Source: Roseiconus nitratireducens
Lineage (GTDB): Bacteria > Planctomycetota > Planctomycetia > Pirellulales > Pirellulaceae
Length of the DNA: 64,000 nucleotides
Assembly (NCBI RefSeq): GCF_008629675.1
Contig: NZ_VWOX01000004.1
Span: 372,001 to 436,000, forward strand
Direction of reading: 5' to 3'
Part shown: piece by piece, positions 38,303-46,585 of the stretch
How positions within the stretch are numbered: position 1 is the stretch's first letter
Layout: each line of letters starts with the position of its first letter
Notes under the pieces: generated by a model
What the model saw: the letters and a program-made list of their open reading frames with translations, nothing else
The model's database searches: none
Told to the model about the DNA's origin: nothing
Made by a program: the position numbers and the translations under genes

Positions 38303-39078
38303 TGCAAGGTGACGCCCAACCCAACATCATTCGCCACGTCGCGTCGGGCCAACTTTGCTGCGACCCCGAATGGGAAGCTGCCTACAAGCGGTTTGAAACA
38401 CCGGAAGAAGAAATTCAAAAGTTCATTGGCCGGCTGAAGCGGTTCGGCTTTGAGGAGCTGGATCGGGACGCGCGGATCGTCGAGATCTTTTGCGGCCGTG
38501 GAAACGGGCTGATCGCTTTGCAGCGGATGGGGTTTCGACGGTTGGAGGGCGTCGACCTGAGCGACACACTGCTGGAGGAGTACCGGGGCCCGGCGACGCT
38601 GCATCTGGCCGACTGCTTGGACCTTCCGATGCCAGCGGACAGCTACGACGTGGTGATCGTCCAGGGAGGACTGCACCACCTGCCACGGATCCCGGACGAC
38701 CTGGATCGGTCGCTGGCCGATGTCGCACGGATCCTTCGCCCCGGCGGGTCGTTCTACGTGATTGAACCGTGGCGGACGCCGTTCCTGGTGCTCGCCCACG
38801 CCATCACGGATCGGTCGCTGGTGCGCAAGCTGTATGCCAAAGGCGACGCCTTGGCGACGATGACCGAACGTGAACGGGTGACGTACGAACAATGGCTGGG
38901 CGCGCCCGAGGTGATTCGGCACAGCTTCGATCGACATTTCCGCGTTCTGTCCTGGCAAACCCGGTGGGGAAAGCTGGCCGCCGTCGCGACGCCAGGCGAT
39001 CAACCTGCCAGCGATGCTTCTGCAGGCGTTGCCGCCACTGGCGAACGTGCCGATCGAGATTCCGCTTCTGCTGATTGA
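38302..39078 (+). CDS. SAM-dependent class I methyltransferase
   Basis: A 258-residue protein. RIVEIFCGRGNGLIAL (about residues 58-73) is motif I, GVDLSDTLLEEY motif II, VVIVQGGLHHLPRIPDDL motif IV and ILRPGGSFYVIEPW motif V/VI; this fits the UbiE/Methyltransf_11 type. Its ATG overlaps the stop codon of the GT2 gene (TGATG), indicating translational coupling, so it probably modifies a glycan, lipid or small molecule of the same pathway. The acceptor is unknown. A GTG one codon earlier is also possible. Confidence 0.88.
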   Translation: MQGDAQPNIIRHVASGQLCCDPEWEAAYKRFETPEEEIQKFIGRLKRFGFEELDRDARIVEIFCGRGNGLIALQRMGFRRLEGVDLSDTLLEEYRGPATLHLADCLDLPMPADSYDVVIVQGGLHHLPRIPDDLDRSLADVARILRPGGSFYVIEPWRTPFLVLAHAITDRSLVRKLYAKGDALATMTERERVTYEQWLGAPEVIRHSFDRHFRVLSWQTRWGKLAAVATPGDQPASDASAGVAATGERADRDSASAD

Positions 39079-39127
39079 CGCCAGACGGTTTGCTCCGTTC
39101 CTTTCCTCCCGCACCGAAAGCTCAACC

Positions 39128-40558
39128 GTGAAGCCCTCTTTGATCCGGCACTGGATTGACGCGAAGCCCCACGGCACCGAAAGCGGCCGGCGGTTCCAGT
39201 CGGTCAATCCGGAAGATGGAACGGTTGTCGCGGAGGCGTTGCGTGGCGGAGCGGACGACGTTGACAAGGCGGTGGATGCTGCCCACCGCGCCGCCGAACC
39301 GATGGCCCAGACCACTCCGTCCGAGCGCGAAACCATCCTGCTCCAGGCCGCGGCTTTGCTGCAGCGTGACGCCGATGAGTTTTGCGATTTGTTGATTCGT
39401 GAAATCGGGTCCCCGATCGGCAAGGCAAAGATGGAAATCGAGATCGCGACTCGGTTGCTGAAGGCAAACGCGGGGATCACGCGACGCCTGACCGGCCGGA
39501 CCTACCCCAGCGACATCCAGGGTCGATGGAGTTTGGGCTTTCGCCGCCCGATCGGCGTGGTCGCCGGGATCACGCCATTCAACGTGCCGCTGATCAAAGG
39601 CGTCAAACAGGCCAGCACGTCGCTGGCGACCGGAAACACGTTTGTCTGGCTGCCATCGGAGCACACACCGGCCATCGCCGATCGCACGGCGCGTCTGTTC
39701 CACGAAGCCGGTGTCCCGCCGGGCGCGATGAACGTGGTGTTCGGAGACGGCAGCGAAATTGGTGACCACCTCGTGTCGGACGCGCGGGTCGCCGCGGTGA
39801 CGTTCACGGGATCCGAGCGCGTCGGCCGTCACGTGCAATCGATCTGCGGGGCGGAAGGAAAGCGTGTTACTTTGGAGTTGGGTGGCAAGAATCCTTTGGT
39901 GGTGCTGTCCGATGCCGACCTCCCCACCGCGATCCAGGCGGCAATCCGCGGCGGATTTATCTACCAGGGACAGATCTGCATGGCGTCCAGCCGGATCATC
40001 GTGGCCCGATCCGTGTACCAGGCGTTCCTGGACGGTTTCGTTGCGGCTGCCTCGGGCTTGTCCCTGGGTCCGCTCAGGGAGCCGACGACGATGATCGGTC
40101 CGCTGATCGACTCGCAAACCTGCGACCGAATTCGCGAGCGTCTGCGACAGGCTGTCGAGCGGGGCGCCAAGATTTGCTGCGGCGGGCAATGGTCAGGAAA
40201 CCGGTTGCACCCCACCGTGATCATCGACGTCGATGAAGACATGCTGCTGTTGCGGGAGGAAATCTTCGGACCGGTCGTCACGGTGGAAGGAGCAAACGAC
40301 GTCGACCACGCGATCAACTTGGCCGCAAGCGCCCCCGGGATCCTGTCCGCCGCCGTCCACACCGCTTCGTTGGCGACGGCAATGGAATTCGCCCAACGAC
40401 TGCCGACCGCGATGCTGCACATCAACGATTCGACCTTGCAGCAAGAGCCCGAGGTCCCCTTCGGAGGCGACGGTGCCAGCGGTTTTGGTCGCGAAGGGAT
40501 GGAAACAGCGCTCGATGATTTCACGCGTTGGCAATGGGTGACGATGCGCGGCGTCTGA
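39128..40558 (+). CDS. NAD(P)-dependent aldehyde dehydrogenase
   Basis: A 476-residue enzyme of the ALDH superfamily. E250 in LELGGKNP is the general base and C284 in GQICMASS the catalytic thiol; PFGGDGASGFGREG near the end matches the conserved tail. Closest-looking types are vanillin/benzaldehyde and other aromatic or aliphatic aldehyde dehydrogenases; the substrate is uncertain. Start: the frame is open from 39014, but that part overlaps the methyltransferase gene, and the GTG at 39128, just before KPSLIRHWIDAK, gives a normal ALDH N-terminus. It follows the methyltransferase gene by 49 bp and may belong to that transcript. Confidence 0.9.
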   Translation: MKPSLIRHWIDAKPHGTESGRRFQSVNPEDGTVVAEALRGGADDVDKAVDAAHRAAEPMAQTTPSERETILLQAAALLQRDADEFCDLLIREIGSPIGKAKMEIEIATRLLKANAGITRRLTGRTYPSDIQGRWSLGFRRPIGVVAGITPFNVPLIKGVKQASTSLATGNTFVWLPSEHTPAIADRTARLFHEAGVPPGAMNVVFGDGSEIGDHLVSDARVAAVTFTGSERVGRHVQSICGAEGKRVTLELGGKNPLVVLSDADLPTAIQAAIRGGFIYQGQICMASSRIIVARSVYQAFLDGFVAAASGLSLGPLREPTTMIGPLIDSQTCDRIRERLRQAVERGAKICCGGQWSGNRLHPTVIIDVDEDMLLLREEIFGPVVTVEGANDVDHAINLAASAPGILSAAVHTASLATAMEFAQRLPTAMLHINDSTLQQEPEVPFGGDGASGFGREGMETALDDFTRWQWVTMRGV

Positions 40559-40727
40559 CGTGGGGTGGAGTACCGGACGCCCCAACCACGTCGGGCTGCC
40601 GATGCGACAGGGGGCCGCAAGAGCACCCTGCAACACGCCAACGTCAGCCAGAGGTGCTATGCAACACCACCAAGCGACACCGCGCCGCGGCGGTTCCTAA
40701 CGGCCGACCAAACGCTATCCTTGTTGG

Positions 40728-42992
40728 ATGGAAATCTCACAAGAATTGGCTGACCGCGTGATGCGGTTGGTGGTGTCGTCGGACTATCGCCCCAGCAAGC
40801 CGAAGCAAATCGCCGAAACACTGCGTCTGGATCCGGACGAATACCGCGAACTGCGTCGGACGATCAAACAATTGGTCCTGGAGGGTCGATTGTTCTACGG
40901 GTCCAACCACTTGGTGATCAGCCCTGGCATGGTGGGCGGCCCCCACGACCAGGTGCGCGGGGTCTTTCGGATGGCCGCCGGCGGCGAATTCGGGTTCCTG
41001 CGTCCGGGTGACAGCGGCGACGAAGCCGTGACCGAGGATTTCTTCATCCCACCCGGCCAGACCGGCGGGGCATTGGAAGGCGATCTGGTCGAGGCCAAGG
41101 TCCGCCCCTCACGTCGCGGCGGAACAGAAGCCAGCGTCGTCCGGATCATCCAGCGGGCACGACGTCAATTCACCGGCACCTTTGCCACACTGAAGGGACA
41201 AGCCGTCGTCTACCTGGACGGGACCCCCTACGAGGAACCGGTGCAAGTCGGCGACGTCAAAGGCTTGCCCATCGAGACCGACGACAAGGTGTTTGTCGAA
41301 GTCGTCAAGTTCCCGGAGGAAGACGGCAAGGGGGGCGAAGCGATCATCTTGGAACGCTTGGGCAGCAGCACCAACCCGGCCATCGACACCCTGACGATCA
41401 TGCGGCAGTACGGTCTGCCGGACGAATTTCCCGAAGAGGTGATCGACGAAGCCCGACAGCGCGCCGATGAGTTCGATGAAGACCAGATTCCGGCCGACCG
41501 ATTGGACCTGACCGAACACCTGACGGTCACCATCGATCCCTTCGACGCCCGTGATTTTGACGATGCAATCTCCTTGCAACGCGAACAGAACGGACACTGG
41601 CGTTTGTGGGTTCACATCGCCGACGTCGGACACTTCGTGAAACCCGGCGGAAAACTGGATGAAGAGGCGCGGCGTCGGGCAACCAGTGTTTACCTTCCGG
41701 ACCGCGTCATCCCGATGGTCCCGGAAATCATCAGCAACCACCTGGCAAGTCTGCAGCCGGACAAGCAGCGGCTGGCCAAGACGGTTGAAATCGAGATGGA
41801 CGAAGACGGAACCGTCGTCCACACCGAGGTGCACAACAGTGTGATCCGCAGCGATTTGCGTTTGCACTATGCCCTGGTGGACCAGTTCTTGGATTCGCCG
41901 GAAAAGTACCAGGACAAATGGGGACCGGCCATCTGCGACCTGTTGCGGGACATGCACACCTTGGCGATGCAGATCCGCCAACGCCGCTTCCGTCGCGGTG
42001 CCATTTCGATGGACATGCCCGAGGTCAAATTGGAATTGGATCGCAGCGGCAAAGTCAAAGGCGCTTACCGCACGGTGAACACCGAAAGCCATCAGATCAT
42101 CGAAGAGTTCATGCTGGCCGCCAACCAGGCGGTGGCAACGTGGTTGGACGACGCCGATCTGAACTTCCTGCATCGCATCCACCCGCCGCCGGAACGGCGA
42201 AAGCTTCGCCAACTCTCCAACTTCGTCCGCGACCTGCGGCTGGGAATCGACTCGGTCGAGAGTCGCTTCGAGATCCAGCAGGTGCTGGACCGCGTCGCCG
42301 GCACGCCCCTTGAAGATGCCGTCAACTTCGCGGTGCTCAAGAGCATGAACAAAGCCGTTTATGGGCCTCAGAACGACGGCCACTACGCGCTGGACATGCA
42401 GCACTATTGCCACTTCACCAGCCCCATTCGACGCTACCCCGACCTGACGGTTCACCGCCTGGTGGATCGATTGCGGGCCGGCGAATCGACGCCCGACGAC
42501 GCCTACGGCACGGTGTTGAAATTGGGACACCACTGCAGCGACATGGAACGCAACGCCGCTCAGGCCGAACGCGAATTGACTCAGTTGAAGCTGTTGCACT
42601 TTCTCAAGAAGCATCTCGGCCAGACCATGCCCGCAGTCATCAGCCGGGTGTTCGGCGACGGCTTCCTGGCCCGCTGCATCAAGTTGCCCGTGGACGGATA
42701 CGTCGGGATGCACCAGTTGCCGCCCGACAAGTACCGGTTTGAACGACGCGGCCAGATGTTGGTGGGATTCAAGGCACACAACCGCTATCGCCTGGGAGAC
42801 CAGCTGACCGTCCGCGTGGCCAAGGTGGATCTGACGCAGCGGCAACTGTTCTTCGAACCGGTCAAGAACCATTCGGTGGGCAAGAGCGACCCCTTCGATC
42901 GCAGCGGGAAAGCGTCCAACAAATCACCGTACAAGGCGAAGCGAAAAAAAGACCGGCGTGACAAGAAGAAAAAGAAACGCCGGAAACGCTGA
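40728..42992 (+). CDS. rnr: Ribonuclease R
   Basis: A 754-residue RNase II-family 3'-5' exoribonuclease that digests structured RNA in mRNA decay and rRNA quality control. The N-terminal helix-turn-helix and cold-shock domains cover about residues 1-240 (PSKPKQIAETLRLDPDEY; GEFGFLRPGDSGDEA). The RNB catalytic domain follows, with TIDPFDARDFDDAISL (about 265-280) carrying the metal-binding aspartates, HFTSPIRRYPDLTVHR near 565, then an S1 domain and a lysine/arginine tail (KRKKDRRDKKKKKRRKR). Length and order match E. coli RNase R rather than RNase II. It stands alone before a 492 bp gap. Confidence 0.97.
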   Translation: MEISQELADRVMRLVVSSDYRPSKPKQIAETLRLDPDEYRELRRTIKQLVLEGRLFYGSNHLVISPGMVGGPHDQVRGVFRMAAGGEFGFLRPGDSGDEAVTEDFFIPPGQTGGALEGDLVEAKVRPSRRGGTEASVVRIIQRARRQFTGTFATLKGQAVVYLDGTPYEEPVQVGDVKGLPIETDDKVFVEVVKFPEEDGKGGEAIILERLGSSTNPAIDTLTIMRQYGLPDEFPEEVIDEARQRADEFDEDQIPADRLDLTEHLTVTIDPFDARDFDDAISLQREQNGHWRLWVHIADVGHFVKPGGKLDEEARRRATSVYLPDRVIPMVPEIISNHLASLQPDKQRLAKTVEIEMDEDGTVVHTEVHNSVIRSDLRLHYALVDQFLDSPEKYQDKWGPAICDLLRDMHTLAMQIRQRRFRRGAISMDMPEVKLELDRSGKVKGAYRTVNTESHQIIEEFMLAANQAVATWLDDADLNFLHRIHPPPERRKLRQLSNFVRDLRLGIDSVESRFEIQQVLDRVAGTPLEDAVNFAVLKSMNKAVYGPQNDGHYALDMQHYCHFTSPIRRYPDLTVHRLVDRLRAGESTPDDAYGTVLKLGHHCSDMERNAAQAERELTQLKLLHFLKKHLGQTMPAVISRVFGDGFLARCIKLPVDGYVGMHQLPPDKYRFERRGQMLVGFKAHNRYRLGDQLTVRVAKVDLTQRQLFFEPVKNHSVGKSDPFDRSGKASNKSPYKAKRKKDRRDKKKKKRRKR

Positions 42993-43484
42993 CGCGGCGG
43001 CCACACCGGCCGGGGCGGTGAACGTTCACCGCGCAGAATGAACGGGGAGCGTCAAATCGGACGGTACCGGCGCGGTTCGTCCAATCCGACCCGCCTTTGC
43101 GATCGGCCGGGATTCTCTGATCGGGCGGGCTTTCGCGATCGGCAGGGCCCCCGCGATTGGCCGGGGGTGGAGGTGAAAATTCGCGACATTTTCGCTTCCG
43201 ATGCGTTTCGACCGCGCCGAACCCTGGAACGTGCTTGCACATTCGATACACTCTGGCGGTGTCATGACGACCGAGGCCGCAGGCCAAGATCGCCACGCCG
43301 CACACTGATCGTTGACATTTTGGCCCCGCATTCGAAGCGTCCCGACACGGTGATTGTCGTCCAACAATCGCCTGCCGTTGGCGTGGATTGGTGTGATGGG
43401 TGCAGTGAGACTTCGGCGCGACACGAGTCATTGGTCGACAAAGCCAGCACCGACGGACCGCACCCAACCCCTTTCGAGTGACGC
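42993..43484. other. 492 bp leader region upstream of gcvT
   Basis: The region between rnr and gcvT carries an 18 bp tandem repeat (listed separately) and presumably the gcv operon promoter. I searched by eye for the paired-aptamer glycine riboswitch and did not find its conserved core. A frame from 43038 to 43481 exists but reads as Arg/Pro-rich non-coding sequence. Confidence 0.5.
43101..43172. repeat. 18 bp tandem repeat, four copies, in gcvT leader
   Basis: GATCGG or GATTGG recurs at 43101, 43119, 43137 and 43155, exactly 18 bases apart; each unit is roughly GATCGGCCGGGATTCTCT with changes in its second half. The exact spacing marks a tandem duplication. It could be a run of protein-binding sites, as 18 bp is close to two helical turns, or a neutral minisatellite. 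Confidence 0.7.
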
Positions 43485-44603
43485 ATGAGTCAGGTTCAAC
43501 TTTCCTCCACCCCGCTCGACCGGTGCCATCGCGACGCGGGCGCTCGCATGGTTCCCTTCGCGGGCTGGGAGATGCCGATCCAGTACGATTCGATCGTCAG
43601 CGAGCATCACGCCTGCCGCACCGCCGCGGCCCTCTTTGACGTCTCCCACATGGGTCGACTTCGCTTCGACGGCGAGGGCAGCGCAGAATTGCTGGATCGG
43701 TTGATGACGCGTCGCGTCACGGATCTGGCCGTCGGTGGCGTGCGTTACGGGCTGATTTGCAACCGCGACGGAGGCACGCTGGACGACGTTCTGGTCTCTC
43801 ACCTGAAGACGCCCAGCGACACGCGTTATCACCTGCTGGTCGTCAACGCCGCCAATCGGGAAAAGATCGTCGATTGGATCAAGCCTCACCTGGAAGACTT
43901 TCCACGCGTGACGTTTTCCGATCGCACGGAAGTGACGGCCATGATTGCCGTCCAGGGCCCGCTGGCGATGGAAACCTGCAAGCGACTGTTTTCCTTTGAC
44001 CCCGCTCGATTGAAATACTACCAGGCGGCGATCACCGACCACCTGTCCAAACCGGTCATCGTCAGCCGCACGGGGTACACCGGCGAGGACGGATTTGAAA
44101 TCGTCTGTCGTGCCGAAGAGGCGACGCGGGTTTGGGAAAACTTCTTGCTGGCCGGACGCGACGCCGGCTTTCGTCCCGCCGGCCTGGGCGCGCGCGACAC
44201 GTTGCGGATGGAGGCCGGGATGCCGCTGTACGGACATGAGCTGAGCGAATCGATCGACCCGATCTCCGCCGGGCTCCGCTTCGCCTGCAACATCAAGGAC
44301 CGCCAGTTCATCGGTCGCGATGCCATCGCCGACCTGATCCAATCCGGCACCCGTCAAGTCCGGATCGGGTTGCTGCCCGAGGGCAAGCGTCCCGCACGGG
44401 ACGGCGCCGAAGTGCTTGACCTGGACGGAAACCCGGTGGGCACCGTGGTCAGCGGAGGCCCTTCACCGACACTCGGGCACCCGATCGCGATGGCGATGGT
44501 GGATCGCGAACATGCCGACGCCCAGGCGTTCCAAGTGGACATTCGCGGCAAACGCTCCAAGGCGACCCGGACCAAACTGCCGTTTTACAAGCGGCCCCAA
44601 TAG
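43485..44603 (+). CDS. gcvT: Glycine cleavage system T protein (aminomethyltransferase)
   Basis: A 372-residue protein that takes the aminomethyl group from lipoylated GcvH, releases ammonia and gives 5,10-methylene-tetrahydrofolate. Seen motifs: PFAGWEMPIQYDSIVSEH near the N-terminus, FDVSHMGRLRFDGEG (folate-site region), RTGYTGEDGFEI and GLGARDTLRMEAGMPLYGHEL, all typical of GcvT. Length is normal. It is the first gene of gcvT-gcvH-gcvPA-gcvPB; 51 bp separate it from gcvH. Glycine breakdown here supplies one-carbon units, which metH in the same window also uses, though the genes are far apart. Confidence 0.97.
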   Translation: MSQVQLSSTPLDRCHRDAGARMVPFAGWEMPIQYDSIVSEHHACRTAAALFDVSHMGRLRFDGEGSAELLDRLMTRRVTDLAVGGVRYGLICNRDGGTLDDVLVSHLKTPSDTRYHLLVVNAANREKIVDWIKPHLEDFPRVTFSDRTEVTAMIAVQGPLAMETCKRLFSFDPARLKYYQAAITDHLSKPVIVSRTGYTGEDGFEIVCRAEEATRVWENFLLAGRDAGFRPAGLGARDTLRMEAGMPLYGHELSESIDPISAGLRFACNIKDRQFIGRDAIADLIQSGTRQVRIGLLPEGKRPARDGAEVLDLDGNPVGTVVSGGPSPTLGHPIAMAMVDREHADAQAFQVDIRGKRSKATRTKLPFYKRPQ

Positions 44604-44654
44604 CACCCTTTTCCCAACCGACTGGTTCAACCTGTTTGCAGAGGAGCTGACAAC

Positions 44655-45056
44655 GTGGCACGCGATAAGAGCAAGCTTTTGTACGCCGAAACCCATGAGT
44701 GGGTCGACGTGTCCGAGGAAGGCGGACAAAAGATCGCAACGATCGGGATTTCGGACTTTGCGATCGAACAACTCAACGACCTGGTGTACATGGATTTGCC
44801 AGAAGTCGGAAAAACGGTCGACGCCGGAGATGAATTCGGTGAAGTCGAGTCCGTCAAAGCGGTCAGTCCGTTGTACAGCCCGGTCGGCGGCGAAGTCGTC
44901 GAGGTGCACAGCGACCTGCCGGACAACCTGGAAGGTCTGAACGATGATCCTTACGACTTCGGCTGGATCGTCAAAATCAAAATCGAAGACGAGTCCGGAC
45001 TGGAGTCTTTGATGGACTTTGCCGCCTACCAAAAACAGTGCGCTGAATCCGGCTGA
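44655..45056 (+). CDS. gcvH: Glycine cleavage system H protein
   Basis: A 133-residue lipoyl carrier that shuttles the aminomethyl intermediate between the P, T and L proteins. LLYAETHEWVDV starts the fold, and the lipoylated lysine is K68 in GEVESVKAVSPLYSPVGGEV. The start is GTG, preceded by a strong AGAGGAG ribosome site 9 to 10 bases upstream. The operon ends with a lipoate ligase-like gene that could load this lysine. Confidence 0.97.
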   Translation: MARDKSKLLYAETHEWVDVSEEGGQKIATIGISDFAIEQLNDLVYMDLPEVGKTVDAGDEFGEVESVKAVSPLYSPVGGEVVEVHSDLPDNLEGLNDDPYDFGWIVKIKIEDESGLESLMDFAAYQKQCAESG

Positions 45057-45083
45057 GTTTCGCGATTCTTACTGTCGCGTCGT

Positions 45084-45103
45084 CGGCCCGGTTCCCCGGG
45101 CCG
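45084..45103. promoter_or_regulatory. Perfect 8 bp hairpin between gcvH and gcvPA
   Basis: CGGCCCGG, a TTCC loop and CCGGGCCG form a perfect GC stem in the 133 bp gap. No T-run follows directly, so it is not a standard terminator; it could stabilise upstream mRNA ends, slow RNA polymerase or be incidental. Confidence 0.45.
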
Positions 45104-45189
45104 GTCACTGACTCGGCTGGCGACGGCCGAGAAGTAGCGGTCCCACCCCGACCGCACCACCTGTCTGCCAACCCACCCTGGACGTTTTT

Positions 45190-46572
45190 ATGAACGGGTA
45201 TCTGTTTCACACCGAATCCGACCGCCGCGAAATGCTCCGCGCGATCGGTGCCGAATCGGTTCAAGAAATCATCGACGGCCAAGTGCCGCCGGCGGTGCAG
45301 ATGAAGCGGCCGCTGGAGTTGCCGCCGGCCGCTGATGAGATGACCCTGGAGAGTGAACTGCGGCGGTTGGCCGCTTCCAACGCGTCGGTCTCGTCGCACG
45401 TGTGCTTCATGGGTGGTGGGGCCTACGACCATTTCATCCCCGCGGTCGTCGATGAGATCGCTTCGCGGGGCGAATACTACACGTCGTACACGCCTTACCA
45501 GGCGGAAGTCAGCCAGGGCAACCTGCAGGTGATGTTCGAGTACGAGACGCTGGTCAGCCAGATCACCGGCTTGGACGTCAGCAATGCCAGCCTGTACGAC
45601 GGTGGATCGGCCGCCACCGAAGCGGTGCTGATGGCGCTCGCTTCGGTCAAGAAACGCCACAAGGTCATCACCAGTGACGCGGTGCACCCCGAGTATCGCG
45701 AGATCTTGGAAGCGTATTTGCAAAACATCGATGCCGAGTTGGTGGTCGTGCCGGCTTCGGAATCTGGGACCAGCGAAGGCATCCTCGACGCGATCGACGA
45801 ACAGACCGCTTGCGTGCTGATTCAGCACCCGAACTTTTTCGGCCGCCTGGAACAAGTTCGAAAGATCGCGGATGCGGCGCATCAAGCGGGCGCCCTGGTC
45901 ATCCAGTCGTTCGACCCGATCAGCGTGGGTTTGCTGAAACGCCCCGGGGATCTGGGCGTCGACATCGCCGTGGCCGAGGGCCAATGCCTAGGCAATCCGC
46001 TGCAATACGGCGGCCCCTACCTGGGCATCATGGCTTGTCGCCAGGACCTGATGCGTCGGATGCCGGGCCGCATCGCGGGCCAGACCACCGACCGTCGTGG
46101 CAACCGCTGTTGGGTGCTGACCCTGCAGACGCGCGAACAACATATTCGACGTGAGAAGGCGACCAGCAACATCTGCAGCAACCAAACGCTGCTGGCATTG
46201 CGGGCGACCGTGTACCTCAGCTTGCTGGGTCCCCAGGGCTTGAAGGAAACGGCCGAACACTGCGTCGTCAAAACCAACCAGGCTCGTGAGCGATTCGCCG
46301 CCAGCGAACGCTTTGAACTGGTTCACGCCGGTCCGGTATTTAAAGAATTCCTGGTCCGCGATCGCGAAGGCGACGTCCAAGCTCTGCTGGAACACGCCAC
46401 CGATCACGGCGTGCTGGCCGGGGTCCCGGTGGGGCCGATGGAACCGAAATGGAAGGACTGTTTCCTGGTGGCGGTCACCGAGAAGCGGACCGAAGCGGAT
46501 CTGGACCGGCTGATGAAAGTTCTGGAATCCGCGCCGGCGGACGAAGCGAATCGACTGGCTGAAACTGTTTGA
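45190..46572 (+). CDS. gcvPA: Glycine dehydrogenase (decarboxylating) subunit 1
   Basis: A 460-residue subunit of the two-chain P protein, which decarboxylates glycine using PLP. The N-terminal SDRREMLRAIG, the FMGGGAYDHFIPAVVDEIASR stretch and SFDPISVGLLKRPGDLGVDIAVAEGQ, then GGPYLGIMACRQDLMRRMPGR, are typical of the PA subunit, which contributes to the fold but not the PLP lysine. No clear ribosome site precedes ATG 45190, where a T-run (TTTTTATG) sits instead. GcvPB follows by 13 bp. The split P protein is the form found in many non-proteobacterial lineages. Confidence 0.97.
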   Translation: MNGYLFHTESDRREMLRAIGAESVQEIIDGQVPPAVQMKRPLELPPAADEMTLESELRRLAASNASVSSHVCFMGGGAYDHFIPAVVDEIASRGEYYTSYTPYQAEVSQGNLQVMFEYETLVSQITGLDVSNASLYDGGSAATEAVLMALASVKKRHKVITSDAVHPEYREILEAYLQNIDAELVVVPASESGTSEGILDAIDEQTACVLIQHPNFFGRLEQVRKIADAAHQAGALVIQSFDPISVGLLKRPGDLGVDIAVAEGQCLGNPLQYGGPYLGIMACRQDLMRRMPGRIAGQTTDRRGNRCWVLTLQTREQHIRREKATSNICSNQTLLALRATVYLSLLGPQGLKETAEHCVVKTNQARERFAASERFELVHAGPVFKEFLVRDREGDVQALLEHATDHGVLAGVPVGPMEPKWKDCFLVAVTEKRTEADLDRLMKVLESAPADEANRLAETV

Positions 46573-46585
46573 AAGGTGAATCGAG

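Noticed and set aside
41109..42872. A 587-codon frame on the minus strand opposite rnr
   Set aside because: It mirrors the RNase R gene and shows no recognisable domain.
43038..43481. A 147-codon frame ending just before gcvT
   Set aside because: Its composition is Arg/Pro-rich, it contains the 18 bp repeat as hexapeptides, and no ribosome site or domain is seen.
42993..43484. Glycine riboswitch before gcvT
   Set aside because: The conserved core of the aptamer pair was not found by eye; a covariance-model scan would settle it.
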